Assembly: GCF_010119195.1 (NCBI RefSeq) | Contig: NZ_WRXL01000002.1 | Location: forward strand, 248,001-312,000 | DNA length: 64,000 bases | Direction of reading: 5' to 3' | From: Haloarcula salina | Lineage (GTDB): Archaea; Halobacteriota; Halobacteria; Halobacteriales; Haloarculaceae | In this document: piece by piece, positions 33,225 through 42,307 of the stretch | Numbering within the stretch: the first letter of the stretch is position 1 | Layout of the letters: every line of letters begins with the position of its first letter | Notes under the pieces: generated by a model | The model's database searches: none | The model's input: the letters and a program-made list of their open reading frames with translations, nothing else | Told to the model about the DNA's origin: nothing | Program-made: the position numbers and the translations under genes

Positions 33225-33622
33225 TGGAAGCACTCGGTGCTGACGTCACGCAGGGCCTCGAAAAGGGCTCGCTCATCACGTGTGCGGACAACACTGGTGC
33301 GCGACAGCTCAAGGTCATTTCCGTCCACGGCTACTCGGGAACGAAGAACCGCCACCCCAAGGCTGGGCTGGGCGACAAGATCACGGTCTCGGTCACCAAG
33401 GGGACGCCGGAGATGCGTCGCCAGGTGCTCGAAGCCGTCGTCGTCCGCCAGCGAAAGCCGATCCGTCGACCCGACGGTACCCGCGTCAAGTTCGAAGACA
33501 ACGCGGCCGTCATCGTCGACGAGAACGAGGACCCGCGCGGGACCGAGCTGAAAGGTCCCATCGCACGGGAAGTCGCACAGCGATACGGCAGCGTGGCATC
33601 CGCAGCGACGATGATCGTATAG
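33224..33622 (+). CDS. rpl14: Ribosomal protein uL14
   Basis: 132 residues, one of the most conserved ribosomal proteins; [39 protein letters not shown] and [20 protein letters not shown] are diagnostic. It forms an intersubunit bridge. Starts on the last base of the rps17 stop (TGATG); 4 nt gap to rpl24. Confidence 0.97.
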   Translation: MEALGADVTQGLEKGSLITCADNTGARQLKVISVHGYSGTKNRHPKAGLGDKITVSVTKGTPEMRRQVLEAVVVRQRKPIRRPDGTRVKFEDNAAVIVDENEDPRGTELKGPIAREVAQRYGSVASAATMIV

Positions 33623-33626
33623 AACC

Positions 33627-33989
33627 ATGAGCAAGCAACCACACAAACAGCGAACGAGTCAACGACGCGCGCCGCTTCACGAGAAGCACAAGCAGGTCCG
33701 CGCGACGCTGTCCGACGACCTCCGCGAGGAGTACGGGCAGCGCAACGTCCGCGTCAACGCCGGCGACACCGTCGAGGTGCTCCGCGGCGACTTCGCCGGC
33801 GAGGAAGGCGAGGTCGTCGACGTCGACCTCGACGACGCCGTCATCCACGTCGAAGACGTCACGCTCGAGAAGACCGACGGCGAGGAGGTCCCGCGACCGC
33901 TGGACACCTCGAACGTCCGCGTGACGGATCTGGACCTCGACGACGAGAAGCGCGAGGCGCGTCTCGAATCGGAGGATGATTCCGCATGA
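33627..33989 (+). CDS. rpl24: Ribosomal protein uL24
   Basis: 120 residues. Archaeal N-terminal segment ([20 protein letters not shown]) followed by the KOW motif ([20 protein letters not shown]) and an acidic end. An early 50S assembly protein near the tunnel exit. Overlaps rps4e by 4 nt. Confidence 0.96.
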   Translation: MSKQPHKQRTSQRRAPLHEKHKQVRATLSDDLREEYGQRNVRVNAGDTVEVLRGDFAGEEGEVVDVDLDDAVIHVEDVTLEKTDGEEVPRPLDTSNVRVTDLDLDDEKREARLESEDDSA

Positions 33990-34693
33990 GTAACCACCAG
34001 AAGCGGCTCTCGGTGCCCGACAGCTGGCCCGTAGAGCGCAAGACGGCGACGTTTACGGTCAAGGCCGGCGCCGGCCCGCACGGCGAGTCGGGGGTCCCCC
34101 TGCTCATCGTCCTGCGGGACGTGCTCGGCTACGCCGACAACCGCAAAGAAGCCCGCTACGCCCTCAACGAGGACAACGTCCTCATCAACGGCAAGGCCAT
34201 CTCCGACGAGGAGCGCCCCGTCGGGATGTTCGACATCCTGGCGTTCACCGAGCGCGAGGAGTACTACCGCGTGTTCCCCGGCGAGGGCGGTCGGCTGGCG
34301 CTGACCGCGATCGACCCGGACGCGGCCGAGTCCAAGCTCGGCAAGATCGTCACCAAGACGCGCGTCCCGGGCGGGGACGTCCAGCTCGGTCTCCACGACG
34401 GCGAGACGCTCGTCGTCGACGACGACCAGACCTACGCCGTCGACGACTCCGTCGTCGTCGGCAACGAGGACGGCGAGATCGTCGCTCACTTCGAGTACGA
34501 GGAGGGCGCGCTCGTCACCGCCGTCGACGGCGCTCACGCCGGCGAGATCGGCGAAATCGACGAGATTCAGGTCACGCCGGGCTCGGCGCAGAACAACGTG
34601 TTGGTCTCCCAGGACGACGGCGAGGGCTTCGAGACGGTCGAAGAGTACGTCGTCGTCATCGACGAGAACTTCACGGGTGATGACGATGAGTAG
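33986..34693 (+). CDS. rps4e: Ribosomal protein eS4
   Basis: 235 residues, archaeal/eukaryotic eS4. S4-like RNA-binding motif ([40 protein letters not shown]) and a KOW-like C-terminal part ([20 protein letters not shown]). It has no bacterial counterpart. The end overlaps the beginning of rpl5 (ATG 34686) by 8 nt. Confidence 0.96.
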   Translation: MSNHQKRLSVPDSWPVERKTATFTVKAGAGPHGESGVPLLIVLRDVLGYADNRKEARYALNEDNVLINGKAISDEERPVGMFDILAFTEREEYYRVFPGEGGRLALTAIDPDAAESKLGKIVTKTRVPGGDVQLGLHDGETLVVDDDQTYAVDDSVVVGNEDGEIVAHFEYEEGALVTAVDGAHAGEIGEIDEIQVTPGSAQNNVLVSQDDGEGFETVEEYVVVIDENFTGDDDE

Positions 34694-35219
34694 CGAGAGC
34701 GAAGCCGGCGGCGACTTCCACGAGATGCGCGAACCGCGCGTCGAGAAGGTCGTCGTCCACATGGGCATCGGCCACGGTGGCCGCGACCTCGCCAACGCCG
34801 AGGACATCCTCGGCGAGATCACCGGCCAGACGCCGGTGCGCACGAAGGCCAAGCGGACCGTCGGCGAGTTCGACATCCGCGAGGGCGACCCCATCGGTGC
34901 GAAGGTCACGCTTCGGGACGAGATCGCAGAGGAGTTCCTCACGACCGCGCTGCCGCTCGCCGACCTGTCGGCGACTCAGTTCGACGACACCGGCAACTTC
35001 AGCTTCGGCGTCGAGGAACACACCGAGTTCCCGAGCCAGGAGTACGACCCGAGCATCGGAATCTACGGGCTGGACGTGACGGTCAATCTCGTCCGCCCCG
35101 GCTACCGTGTCGCGAAGCGCGACAAGGCGTCGCGCTCGATTCCGACGAACCATCGACTCAACCCGGCCGACGCGGTCGCCTTCGTCGAGTCGACTTACGA
35201 CGTGGAGGTGAGCGAATGA
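34686..35219 (+). CDS. rpl5: Ribosomal protein uL5
   Basis: 177 residues. [40 protein letters not shown] and [20 protein letters not shown] identify it; it binds 5S rRNA with uL18. Several starts are possible (GTG 34677, ATG 34680, ATG 34686); ATG 34686 is chosen because [14 protein letters not shown] fits the haloarchaeal pattern. Overlaps the downstream rps14 by 4 nt. Confidence 0.95.
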   Translation: MSSESEAGGDFHEMREPRVEKVVVHMGIGHGGRDLANAEDILGEITGQTPVRTKAKRTVGEFDIREGDPIGAKVTLRDEIAEEFLTTALPLADLSATQFDDTGNFSFGVEEHTEFPSQEYDPSIGIYGLDVTVNLVRPGYRVAKRDKASRSIPTNHRLNPADAVAFVESTYDVEVSE

Positions 35220-35401
35220 GCGAAAGTGAAACCACAGACGAGCCCGATTCCGAGACGGCAGCCAGCGAACGGACTGGCCAGCTCGAGTCCTGTCAGCGCT
35301 GCGGGCGCGAACAGGGACTCGTCGGCAAGTACGACATCTGGCTGTGCCGCCAGTGCTTCCGCGAGATTTCGCGGGGTATGGGCTTCAAGAAGTACAGCTA
35401 A
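35216..35401 (+). CDS. rps14: Ribosomal protein uS14, zinc-ribbon type
   Basis: 61 residues with an acidic lead and an intact C26-x2-C29/C44-x2-C47 zinc ribbon ([20 protein letters not shown]) and the conserved end [14 protein letters not shown]. Zinc-containing form as in all archaea. Overlaps rpl5 by 4 nt; rps8 follows after 2 nt. Confidence 0.96.
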   Translation: MSESETTDEPDSETAASERTGQLESCQRCGREQGLVGKYDIWLCRQCFREISRGMGFKKYS

Positions 35402-35403
35402 CA

Positions 35404-35796
35404 ATGACAGGGAACGACCCATTCGCCAGCGCACTGTCGGCACTCAACAACGCCGAGAGCGTCGGGCACTTAGAGCAGACAGTATCGCCCGCTTCGAACG
35501 AGATCGGTTCCGTCCTCGAGGTCTTCTACGACCGCGGGTACATCGACGGGTTCAGCTTCGTCGACGACGGCAAAGCCGGTGAGTTCGAAGTCGAACTGAA
35601 AGGAGCCATCAACGAGTGTGGCCCGGTCAAGCCCCGCTACTCGGCGGGCGCCGACGAGTTCGAGAAGTGGGAGAAGCGGTTCCTCCCCGCCCGTGACTAC
35701 GGGACCCTCGTCGTCACCACCAGCCACGGCGTCATGAGCCACTACGAGGCTCGTGAGGAGGGCGTTGGTGGCCAGGTCATCGCGTACGTATACTAA
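35404..35796 (+). CDS. rps8: Ribosomal protein uS8
   Basis: 130 residues. DPFASALSALNNAES start, the conserved YIDGFSFVDDGKAGEFEVEL and the diagnostic C-terminal GTLVVTTSHGVMSHYEAREE. It binds helix 21 of 16S rRNA. ATG 35404 follows the rps14 stop by 2 nt; the longer open frame from 35344 overlaps rps14 and is rejected. Confidence 0.97.
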   Translation: MTGNDPFASALSALNNAESVGHLEQTVSPASNEIGSVLEVFYDRGYIDGFSFVDDGKAGEFEVELKGAINECGPVKPRYSAGADEFEKWEKRFLPARDYGTLVVTTSHGVMSHYEAREEGVGGQVIAYVY

Positions 35797-35798
35797 CA

Positions 35799-36335
35799 AT
35801 GCCACGAGTAGAACTGGAAATTCCGGAGGACGTGTCCGCCGAGCAGGACCATCTCGACGTCACCGTCGAGGGCCCCAACGGCAGTGTCACACGTCGGCTC
35901 TGGTACCCCGACATCGACGTGAGCGTCGACGGCGACGCCATCGCAATCGAGTCCGACGAGGACGACGCAAAGACGATGTCGACGATCGGTACCTTCGAGA
36001 GCCACATCGAGAACATGTTCCACGGCGTGACCGAGGGCTGGGAGTACGAGATGGAAGTCTTCTACTCTCACTTCCCGATGCAGGTCAACGTCGAGAGTGA
36101 CGAGGTCGTCATCGAGAACTTCCTCGGCGAGAAGGCCGCCCGCCGCACGTCGATCCACGGCGACACGGACGTCGAGATCGACGGCGAGGAGCTCACGCTC
36201 ACCGGCCCCGACATCGAGGCCGTCGGCCAGACCGCCGCGGACATCGAACAGCTCACGCGCATCAACGACAAGGACGTGCGCGTGTTCCAGGACGGGGTGT
36301 ACATCACCCAGAAACCGAACCGAGGTGACGCCTGA
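35799..36335 (+). CDS. rpl6: Ribosomal protein uL6
   Basis: 178 residues, two tandem alpha/beta units ([40 protein letters not shown]) with the archaeal end [19 protein letters not shown]. It lies near the factor-binding site. Begins 2 nt after rps8; its stop shares one base with the rpl32e start (TGATG). Confidence 0.97.
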   Translation: MPRVELEIPEDVSAEQDHLDVTVEGPNGSVTRRLWYPDIDVSVDGDAIAIESDEDDAKTMSTIGTFESHIENMFHGVTEGWEYEMEVFYSHFPMQVNVESDEVVIENFLGEKAARRTSIHGDTDVEIDGEELTLTGPDIEAVGQTAADIEQLTRINDKDVRVFQDGVYITQKPNRGDA

Positions 36336-37192
36336 TGGCAGACAACCCCGACAGGAAGAGCAGCGACGCCGACGCGAACGAAGAGGCGCTCACGCAGGGC
36401 GACGGCCCGCAGGAAGACGTCGAGTCGGAACAGCCGCTCGACGGCGAGCGCGCCGAAGACCCCGACAAGGTGGCCGAGCAAGCGCAGGAAGACGACGACG
36501 AGTACGCCGACCTGACCGACATCAGCGGCGTCGGTGACGCGAAGGCGGACTCCCTGCGCGAGGCCGGCTTCGAGACTGTCGACGACGTCCGCGCCGCCGA
36601 CCAGTCCGCACTGGCGGAAGTGAGCGGCATCGGGAACGCGCTCGCGGCCCGTATCAAGGCCGACGTTGGCGGACTCGAAGTCGAGTCCGAGACCGAGGCC
36701 GAAGTCGAAGAGGAAGGCGACGAAGCGACCGAGGCCGACGAGGACGTGGAGACGGAACTCCAGGCCCGCGGCCTCAGCGAGAAGACGCCTGACCTCGACG
36801 ACGAGGAAGCGCGGCTGCTGGCCCAGCGACGACGGGTCGGCAAGCCGCAGTTCAACCGGCAGGATCACCACAAGAAAAAGCGCGTCTCGACCTCGTGGCG
36901 CCGCCCGCGCGGCCAGCTCTCGAAGCAGCGCCGCGGCATCAAGGGCAAGGGCGACACCGTCGAGGCGGGCTTCCGCTCGCCGACCGCGGTCCGCGGCAAG
37001 CACCCCTCGGGCTTCGAGGAGGTCCGCGTGCACAACGTGGCCGACCTCGACGGCGTCGACGGGGACACCGAAGCGGTCCGCATCGCCTCCAAGGTCGGCG
37101 CTCGCAAGCGCGAGCGAATCGAGGAGGCCGCCGAGGACGCCGGCATTCGCGTCCTCAACCCCACCTACGTCGAAGTCGAGGTGAGTGAGTGA
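36335..37192 (+). CDS. rpl32e: Ribosomal protein eL32 with N-terminal helix-hairpin-helix extension
   Basis: 285 residues, about twice the size of typical eL32. Residues ~1-50 are acidic; ~50-110 hold two HhH motifs ([39 protein letters not shown]) like those in DNA/RNA-binding proteins; eL32 proper runs from ~145 ([18 protein letters not shown]...) to the end. The HhH extension is a known haloarchaeal feature; its role is unclear. The stop shares one base with rpl19e. Confidence 0.94.
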   Translation: MADNPDRKSSDADANEEALTQGDGPQEDVESEQPLDGERAEDPDKVAEQAQEDDDEYADLTDISGVGDAKADSLREAGFETVDDVRAADQSALAEVSGIGNALAARIKADVGGLEVESETEAEVEEEGDEATEADEDVETELQARGLSEKTPDLDDEEARLLAQRRRVGKPQFNRQDHHKKKRVSTSWRRPRGQLSKQRRGIKGKGDTVEAGFRSPTAVRGKHPSGFEEVRVHNVADLDGVDGDTEAVRIASKVGARKRERIEEAAEDAGIRVLNPTYVEVEVSE

Positions 37193-37641
37193 TGACAGAC
37201 CTCTCCGCACAGAAGCGACTCGCGGCGGACGTACTCGACGTCGGGAAGAACCGCGTCTGGTTCAACCCCGACCGACAGGGCGACATCGCCGACGCGATCA
37301 CCCGCGAGGACGTTCGCGAACTGGTCGATGAGGGCGCCATCCAGGCGAAAGACGAGAAAGGCAACTCCCGGGGACGCGCCCGGGAGCGACAGCGGAAACG
37401 CGCCTACGGCCACCAGAAGGGAGCCGGTTCCCGGAAGGGCAAGGCCGGGGCGCGACAGGACCCCAAGAAGGATTGGGAGTCGCGCATCCGCGCGCAGCGC
37501 AAGAAGCTGCGCGAACTGCGCGACGACGGCTCGCTGTCGAGTTCGCAGTACCGCGACCTCTACGACAAGGCCGGCGGTGGCGAGTTCGACAGCGTCGCCG
37601 ATCTCGAACGATATATCGACGCAAACCACGGTGACGCATAA
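37192..37641 (+). CDS. rpl19e: Ribosomal protein eL19
   Basis: 149 residues, archaeal/eukaryotic eL19: LSAQKRLAADVLDVGKNRVW, FNPDRQGDIADAITREDVRE and the Arg/Lys-rich long helix (RGRARERQRKRAYGHQKGAG). Unusually basic for this acidic proteome because it threads through rRNA. ATG 37192 overlaps the rpl32e stop by one base; the GTG at 37189 is not used. Confidence 0.96.
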   Translation: MTDLSAQKRLAADVLDVGKNRVWFNPDRQGDIADAITREDVRELVDEGAIQAKDEKGNSRGRARERQRKRAYGHQKGAGSRKGKAGARQDPKKDWESRIRAQRKKLRELRDDGSLSSSQYRDLYDKAGGGEFDSVADLERYIDANHGDA

Positions 37642-38204
37642 TGGCGACAGGACCACGATACAAAGTGCCGATGCGGCGACGCCGCGAGGCCCGAACCGAT
37701 TACCATCAGCGGTTGCGCCTGCTGAAATCCGGCAAGCCCCGTCTCGTTGCTCGAAAGAGTAACAAACACGTCAGGGCGCAGCTGGTGACTCTCGGGCAGA
37801 ACGGTGACGACACCCTTGCGTCCGCTCACTCGAGCGACCTCGCCGAGTACGGCTGGGAGGCTCCGACGGGCAACATGCCCTCGGCGTACCTCACCGGTCT
37901 GCTCGCCGGGCTTCGCGCACAGGAAGCGGGCGTCGAAGAGGCGGTGCTCGACATCGGCCTCAACAGCCCGACACCCGGAAGCAAAGTATTCGCGATCCAG
38001 GAGGGCGCGATCGACGCCGGCCTGGAGATCCCGCACAACGACGACGTACTCGCCGACTGGCAGCGCACGCGCGGTGCCCACATCGCCGAGTACGACGAGC
38101 AGCTCGACGAGCCGCTGTACAGCGGCGACTTCGACGCTGCAGATCTCCCGGAGCACTTCGACGAGCTCCGCGAGACCCTACTGGAAGGTGACATCGAACT
38201 ATGA
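37641..38204 (+). CDS. rpl18: Ribosomal protein uL18
   Basis: 187 residues, archaeal long uL18 (homologous to eukaryotic L5): [40 protein letters not shown], and a C-terminal acidic extension. It binds 5S rRNA with uL5. One-base overlap with rpl19e (TAATG) and 4-nt overlap with rps5. Confidence 0.96.
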   Translation: MATGPRYKVPMRRRREARTDYHQRLRLLKSGKPRLVARKSNKHVRAQLVTLGQNGDDTLASAHSSDLAEYGWEAPTGNMPSAYLTGLLAGLRAQEAGVEEAVLDIGLNSPTPGSKVFAIQEGAIDAGLEIPHNDDVLADWQRTRGAHIAEYDEQLDEPLYSGDFDAADLPEHFDELRETLLEGDIEL

Positions 38205-38839
38205 GTGCTAACAACGGATGGGAGCCGCGGACACGCCTCGGCAAGCAGGTCGTCGAGGGCGAAATCGACTCCATGCAGGAGGCGCTGAACTCCGGGCTCC
38301 CGCTGAAGGAATCGGAAGTCGTCGACCAGCTCGTTCCCGACCTGGAAGACGAAGTGCTGGACATCAACATGGTCCAGCGGATGACAGACTCCGGCCGCCG
38401 CGTGAAGTTCCGCTGCGTGGTCGCGGTCGGTAACCGCAACGGCCTCGTCGGCTACGCCGAGGGGCGAGACGATCAGGTCGGCGGTGCGATCCAGAAAGCG
38501 ATCGACATCGCGAAGCTGAACCTCATCGACGTCTCCCGCGGCTGCGGGTCCTGGGAGTGTGGCTGTGGCCGTCCGCACACGGTCGCGCTGCGAACCGAGG
38601 GCAAGGCCGGGAGCGTCGAGGTCGAGCTCCAGCCGGCCCCGCGCGGGCTGGGCCTCGCGGGCGGAGAGACCGTCCGCAAGGTGCTCGAACTCGCCGGCAT
38701 CGAGGACATCTGGACGCGCAGTAGCGGTAACACGCGGACCACGGTCAACTTCGCGAAGGCGACGTTCAACGCCCTCCAGAACACGGCCGAGGCCCGCGTC
38801 CCCGAACGGACCTTCGAGAAGCGAGAGGTGATCGAGTGA
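38201..38839 (+). CDS. rps5: Ribosomal protein uS5
   Basis: 212 residues. Archaeal/eukaryotic uS5 (S2-like) with the double-stranded RNA-binding domain ([40 protein letters not shown]) and an unusual Cys-rich loop [13 protein letters not shown] found in archaeal members. It helps hold the mRNA entry site. The stop shares one base with the rpl30 start. Confidence 0.96.
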   Translation: MSANNGWEPRTRLGKQVVEGEIDSMQEALNSGLPLKESEVVDQLVPDLEDEVLDINMVQRMTDSGRRVKFRCVVAVGNRNGLVGYAEGRDDQVGGAIQKAIDIAKLNLIDVSRGCGSWECGCGRPHTVALRTEGKAGSVEVELQPAPRGLGLAGGETVRKVLELAGIEDIWTRSSGNTRTTVNFAKATFNALQNTAEARVPERTFEKREVIE

Positions 38840-39303
38840 TGCACGCGCTCGTCCAGCTCCGCGGCACGGTCAACATGGACGGAGACATCGAAGACACGCT
38901 GGAGATGCTCAACATCCACCACGTGAACCACTGCACGCTCGTCCCCGACACGGACGCCTATCGCGGCATGGTGACGAAGGTCAACGACTTCGTCGCCTAC
39001 GGCGAGCCGAGCCAGGAGACCCTCGAGACGGTCCTGGAGACGCGCGCCGAGCCGCTCGAAGGCGACGCCGACGTCGACGACGAGTGGGTCGCCGAGAACA
39101 CCGAGTACGACGACGTCGCCGGACTCGCGTGGGCGCTCATCTCCGAGGAGACGACGCTGCGAGAGCAGGGGCTCTCCCCGACGCTCCGTCTGCACCCGCC
39201 CCGCGGCGGCCACGACGGAGTCAAGCACCCGGTCAAGGAAGGCGGTCAGATCGGGAAGCACGACACCGACGGTATCGACGACCTCCTGGAGGCGATGCGA
39301 TAA
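38839..39303 (+). CDS. rpl30: Ribosomal protein uL30
   Basis: 154 residues, the long archaeal form: LVQLRGTVNMDGDIEDTLEM, LNIHHVNHCTLVPDTDAYRG, and the C-terminal LRLHPPRGGHDGVKHPVKEG extension. ATG 38839 lies on the rps5 stop; the GTG at 38836 is inside rps5 and unlikely. One-base overlap with rpl15. Confidence 0.95.
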   Translation: MHALVQLRGTVNMDGDIEDTLEMLNIHHVNHCTLVPDTDAYRGMVTKVNDFVAYGEPSQETLETVLETRAEPLEGDADVDDEWVAENTEYDDVAGLAWALISEETTLREQGLSPTLRLHPPRGGHDGVKHPVKEGGQIGKHDTDGIDDLLEAMR

Positions 39304-39788
39304 TGACGAGCAAGAAGCGACGACAGCGCGGCTCGCGAACGCACGGCGGCGGCTCGCACAAGAACCGTCGCGGTGCCGGTCACCGCGGTGGTCGCGGTGC
39401 CGCCGGTCGTGACAAGCACGAGATGCACAACTACGAGCCGCTCGGCAAGAGCGGCTTCAAGCGTCCCCAGAAGGTCCAGGAAGACGTCGCGACGATCGAC
39501 GTCCGCGAGATCGACGAGAACGTCACGCTCCTGGCCGCCGAAGACGTCGCCGAGGTCGAAGATGGCGGCTTCCGCGTTGACGCACGCGACGTCGTCGACG
39601 ACGCCGAGGACGCCGATTACGTGAAGGTCCTCGGTGCCGGGCAGGTCCGACACGAGCTCACGCTCGTCGCGGACGACTTCTCCGAGGGCGCTCGCGAGAA
39701 GGTAGAGGCCGCGGGCGGCAGCGTCGAACTGACCGACCTCGGACAGGAACGGCAGGACGAGGCCGAAACAGACGCGGACGAGGAGTAA
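39303..39788 (+). CDS. rpl15: Ribosomal protein uL15
   Basis: 161 residues. The Gly/Arg/His-rich N-terminus (KRRQRGSRTHGGGSHKNRRG, AGHRGGRGAAGRDKHEMHNY) winds through 23S rRNA, followed by the globular domain and an acidic end. Late-assembly 50S protein, encoded directly before secY in bacteria and archaea. The secY start is 6 nt further on. Confidence 0.96.
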   Translation: MTSKKRRQRGSRTHGGGSHKNRRGAGHRGGRGAAGRDKHEMHNYEPLGKSGFKRPQKVQEDVATIDVREIDENVTLLAAEDVAEVEDGGFRVDARDVVDDAEDADYVKVLGAGQVRHELTLVADDFSEGAREKVEAAGGSVELTDLGQERQDEAETDADEE

Positions 39789-39794
39789 CGACCG

Positions 39795-41261
39795 ATGAGC
39801 TGGAAGGACACCGCCGAACCACTGCTCGTCCGGATGCCCGCAGTCCGCCGTCCGGAGGGCCACGTCCCGTTCAAGCGCAAGCTCACCTGGACCGGGGGCG
39901 TGTTGCTGATGTACTTCTTCCTGACGAACGTGAAGCTGTTCGGGCTGGACCTCGACGCCAGCCAGCAGGTGTTCGGGCGCTTCTCGTCCATCCTCGCGTC
40001 CGGGCAGGGGAGCATCATGCAACTCGGCATCGGTCCGATCGTCACGGCGTCCATCGTGCTACAGCTCCTCGGTGGTGCGGACCTGCTGGGACTGAACACC
40101 CAGGAGGACCCGCGTGACCAGATCCTCTATCAGGGCCTCCAGAAGCTGCTGGTGCTCGTGATGATCTGCCTGACGGGGATCCCGATGGTGTTCGCCGGCA
40201 ATTTCCTGCCGGCAGACACGGCGGTCGCGAGTTCGCTGGGCATCGGGACCTTCGGTGTCCAGTGGCTCATCTTCGCCCAGATGTTCGTCGGCGGTGTCCT
40301 CATCCTGTTCATGGACGAGGTCATCTCCAAGTGGGGCGTCGGCTCCGGTATCGGCCTGTTCATCGTCGCCGGCGTGAGCCAACGGCTCGTCGGCGGCGTG
40401 CTGACGACGCCGTTCATCGGGAACAGCGAGGGGATCCTCTACACGTGGTACCTGTTCATCACCGGCGAGCGCGGGACCGGACCCGTGCTCGCGGCCGACG
40501 GCCTCCAGACGGTGTTGCTCCAGGGCGAGCTGCTCGGCCTGGTCACCACCGTGCTCATCTTCGCCGTCGTCGTCTACGCCGAGTCGGTCCGCGTCGAGAT
40601 CCCGCTCTCGAACGCCCGCGTGAAAGGTGCGCGTGGCCGGTTCCCGGTCAAGCTCATCTACGCGAGCGTCCTGCCGATGATTCTCGTCCGGGCGCTGCAG
40701 GCCAACGTTCAGTTCCTGGGCCGGATCCTCAACGCCCAGTTACAGGCGGACATGCCCGCGTTCCTCGGCACGTACGCCAACGGGCAGCCGACCAGTGGGC
40801 TGTTCTACTATCTCGCCCCCGTCCAGAGCCGTGCCGACTGGATGTGGTGGCTCGAAGGGACGACCCAACCGATCTGGCAGATCCTCATCCGCGTCGGCAT
40901 CGACCTCACGGTCATGCTGGTCGGTGGGGCGATCTTCGCCGTCTTCTGGGTCGAGACGACCGACATGGGCCCGGAGGCGACGGCCAAGCAGATCCACAAC
41001 TCCGGGATGCAGATCCCCGGCTTCCGCCAGAACGTCGGCGTCATCGAGAAGGTCCTCGAGCGCTACATCCCGCAGGTGACGATCATCGGCGGCGCGCTCG
41101 TCGGCCTCCTGGCCGTCATGGCCAACATGCTCGGTACTATCGGCGGCGTCTCCGGTACCGGGCTGCTGCTGACGGTCTCCATCACGTACAAGCTGTACGA
41201 GGAGATCGCCGAAGAGCAGCTCATGGAGATGCATCCGATGATGCGCCAGATGTTCGGCTGA
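39795..41261 (+). CDS. secY: Protein translocase subunit SecY
   Basis: 488 residues with ten predicted membrane segments, archaeal SecY/Sec61-alpha type. Family features: GVLLMYFFLTNVKLFGLD (first helix, after the plug-side lead), FMDEVISKWGVGSGIGLFIV, NARVKGARGRFPVKLIYASV and the C-terminal TGLLLTVSITYKLYEEIAEE. It is the protein-conducting channel, paired with SecE and Sec-beta encoded elsewhere. Last gene of the ribosomal operon; 168 bp of non-coding DNA follow. Confidence 0.97.
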   Translation: MSWKDTAEPLLVRMPAVRRPEGHVPFKRKLTWTGGVLLMYFFLTNVKLFGLDLDASQQVFGRFSSILASGQGSIMQLGIGPIVTASIVLQLLGGADLLGLNTQEDPRDQILYQGLQKLLVLVMICLTGIPMVFAGNFLPADTAVASSLGIGTFGVQWLIFAQMFVGGVLILFMDEVISKWGVGSGIGLFIVAGVSQRLVGGVLTTPFIGNSEGILYTWYLFITGERGTGPVLAADGLQTVLLQGELLGLVTTVLIFAVVVYAESVRVEIPLSNARVKGARGRFPVKLIYASVLPMILVRALQANVQFLGRILNAQLQADMPAFLGTYANGQPTSGLFYYLAPVQSRADWMWWLEGTTQPIWQILIRVGIDLTVMLVGGAIFAVFWVETTDMGPEATAKQIHNSGMQIPGFRQNVGVIEKVLERYIPQVTIIGGALVGLLAVMANMLGTIGGVSGTGLLLTVSITYKLYEEIAEEQLMEMHPMMRQMFG

Positions 41262-41396
41262 TCTGGGCCGCGTTCGGTCGACCGGCGGCCGATCACACCC
41301 GTTCTGCGTTTCACTTACCGACCGCCAGTGGGATTATCTGGACAATTGCGTCGTTGGGTGTCCAGTGAACCCGTGTTTGGTACTCCCTTGAGGGCA

Positions 41397-41406
41397 TATA
41401 TTTAAT
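41397..41406 (+). promoter_or_regulatory. Strong TATA box for the RNase H-like gene
   Basis: TATATTTAAT centred at 41401, 28 nt before ATG 41430. One of the clearest promoters in the window; it separates this gene from the secY transcript. Confidence 0.7.
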
Positions 41407-41429
41407 AGCGTCCTCAACTAAGTAGTCCC

Positions 41430-42092
41430 ATGGCCGCATACGGCCGGCCGTCCCTTCGAGACTTGTTCGACGAATCACCGACCCCGCACATCGCGCATCC
41501 GCCGCGGAGTCACCATCGAGACTTCTACATCGCTACAGACGGGTCGTTCAAACCCCACAGCGGTGCGACAGTCACCGATGGCGATTCGAAGCGACCGACC
41601 GGTGGACTCGGTGTCGTCGTCGAGACGCTCGACGGCGAGCGCGTGGTCCGGCTGTCGGTCCCCGACACGTGCCCCGACAACAACGTCGCGGAGTATCGAG
41701 CGCTCCACCTGGGCCTCGACGTGCTCGCGGCGCGCGCACCGCCGAACGCCCGCGTCGGGCTCCTCATCGACCACGACCAGCTCGCGGCGAACGTCAACGC
41801 CGAGGTGCTGGCGACCCACGGCTCCGCGTACGACCCGCCCCACTCCGTGTCCGTCCCGCCAGCGACGGGGCTTCACTGGCGAGGGATTCAGGCGCGTATC
41901 AACGGCTTCGGCGAGGTCCGTGCCGCTCGCATCTCCGGGGACCGTAACCCCGCGCATCCGCTGGCGAACGCGCCCGACCAGTACGCCCACGTCAACGGCG
42001 AACCGGACCGCTGTGTCCTGCCGGAGTCCCCGTCGGTCGACGAGCGGGTCCCGCCGCCGTCGCGCGCTGAACGCGGCGGCGTCTCCGACTGA
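41430..42092 (+). CDS. RNase H-like (RNase HI/RVT_3-type) domain protein
   Basis: 220 residues. An N-terminal ~30-residue lead precedes an RNase H fold: DFYIATDGSFKPHSG (first Asp), TGGLGVVVETLDGERVVRL, NVAEYRALHLGLDVLAA (Glu), LLIDHDQLAANV (third Asp position). The fourth catalytic position, usually ADxLA, reads AHPLANA, so Asp is replaced by His as in many RVT_3 members. The expected role is removal of RNA from RNA/DNA hybrids, or a nucleic-acid-binding relative. The last ~40 residues are low-complexity. Confidence 0.8.
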   Translation: MAAYGRPSLRDLFDESPTPHIAHPPRSHHRDFYIATDGSFKPHSGATVTDGDSKRPTGGLGVVVETLDGERVVRLSVPDTCPDNNVAEYRALHLGLDVLAARAPPNARVGLLIDHDQLAANVNAEVLATHGSAYDPPHSVSVPPATGLHWRGIQARINGFGEVRAARISGDRNPAHPLANAPDQYAHVNGEPDRCVLPESPSVDERVPPPSRAERGGVSD

Positions 42093-42266
42093 GCGGCCGG
42101 CCGCAGTGAGCGTCCCGGAACCGGCGGCGATAGCGTCGTCGCTCGGCTCTCTTTCTGAACCCGCCGACGCGCGGCGGCCGTGACGGGGCCTGAGACCGCG
42201 GTTCGGTGACCGGCTTGCACACCGGTGATGTCACTCGATTCGGCCGATAGTACCACCAGAAAGGAG

Positions 42267-42285
42267 TCGAAAAACGTGGGCGAAA
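42267..42285 (-). terminator. T-run downstream of maeB, identical to the one after gatB
   Basis: TCGAAAAACGTGGGCGAAA, the same 19 bases as 13789-13807. On the minus strand it gives a T-run ~25-40 nt past the maeB stop. Here no matching CCACCTTTTT left end is present, so it is a solo half. Confidence 0.5.
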
Positions 42286-42307
42286 CGCGCCCGCGTCGCT
42301 CGCGTGT

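Noticed and set aside
40262-41368. Alternative frame inside secY
   Set aside because: Arg/Pro-rich shadow with no membrane character; secY is complete in its own frame.
42186-42259. tRNA-like stretch after the RNase H gene (anticodon-like CTTGCAC between ACCGG and CCGGT, then ACCACCA)
   Set aside because: The loop is 8 nt, the T arm is not canonical and no pairing 5' acceptor strand exists. At best a decayed or chance tRNA 3' half; not annotated.
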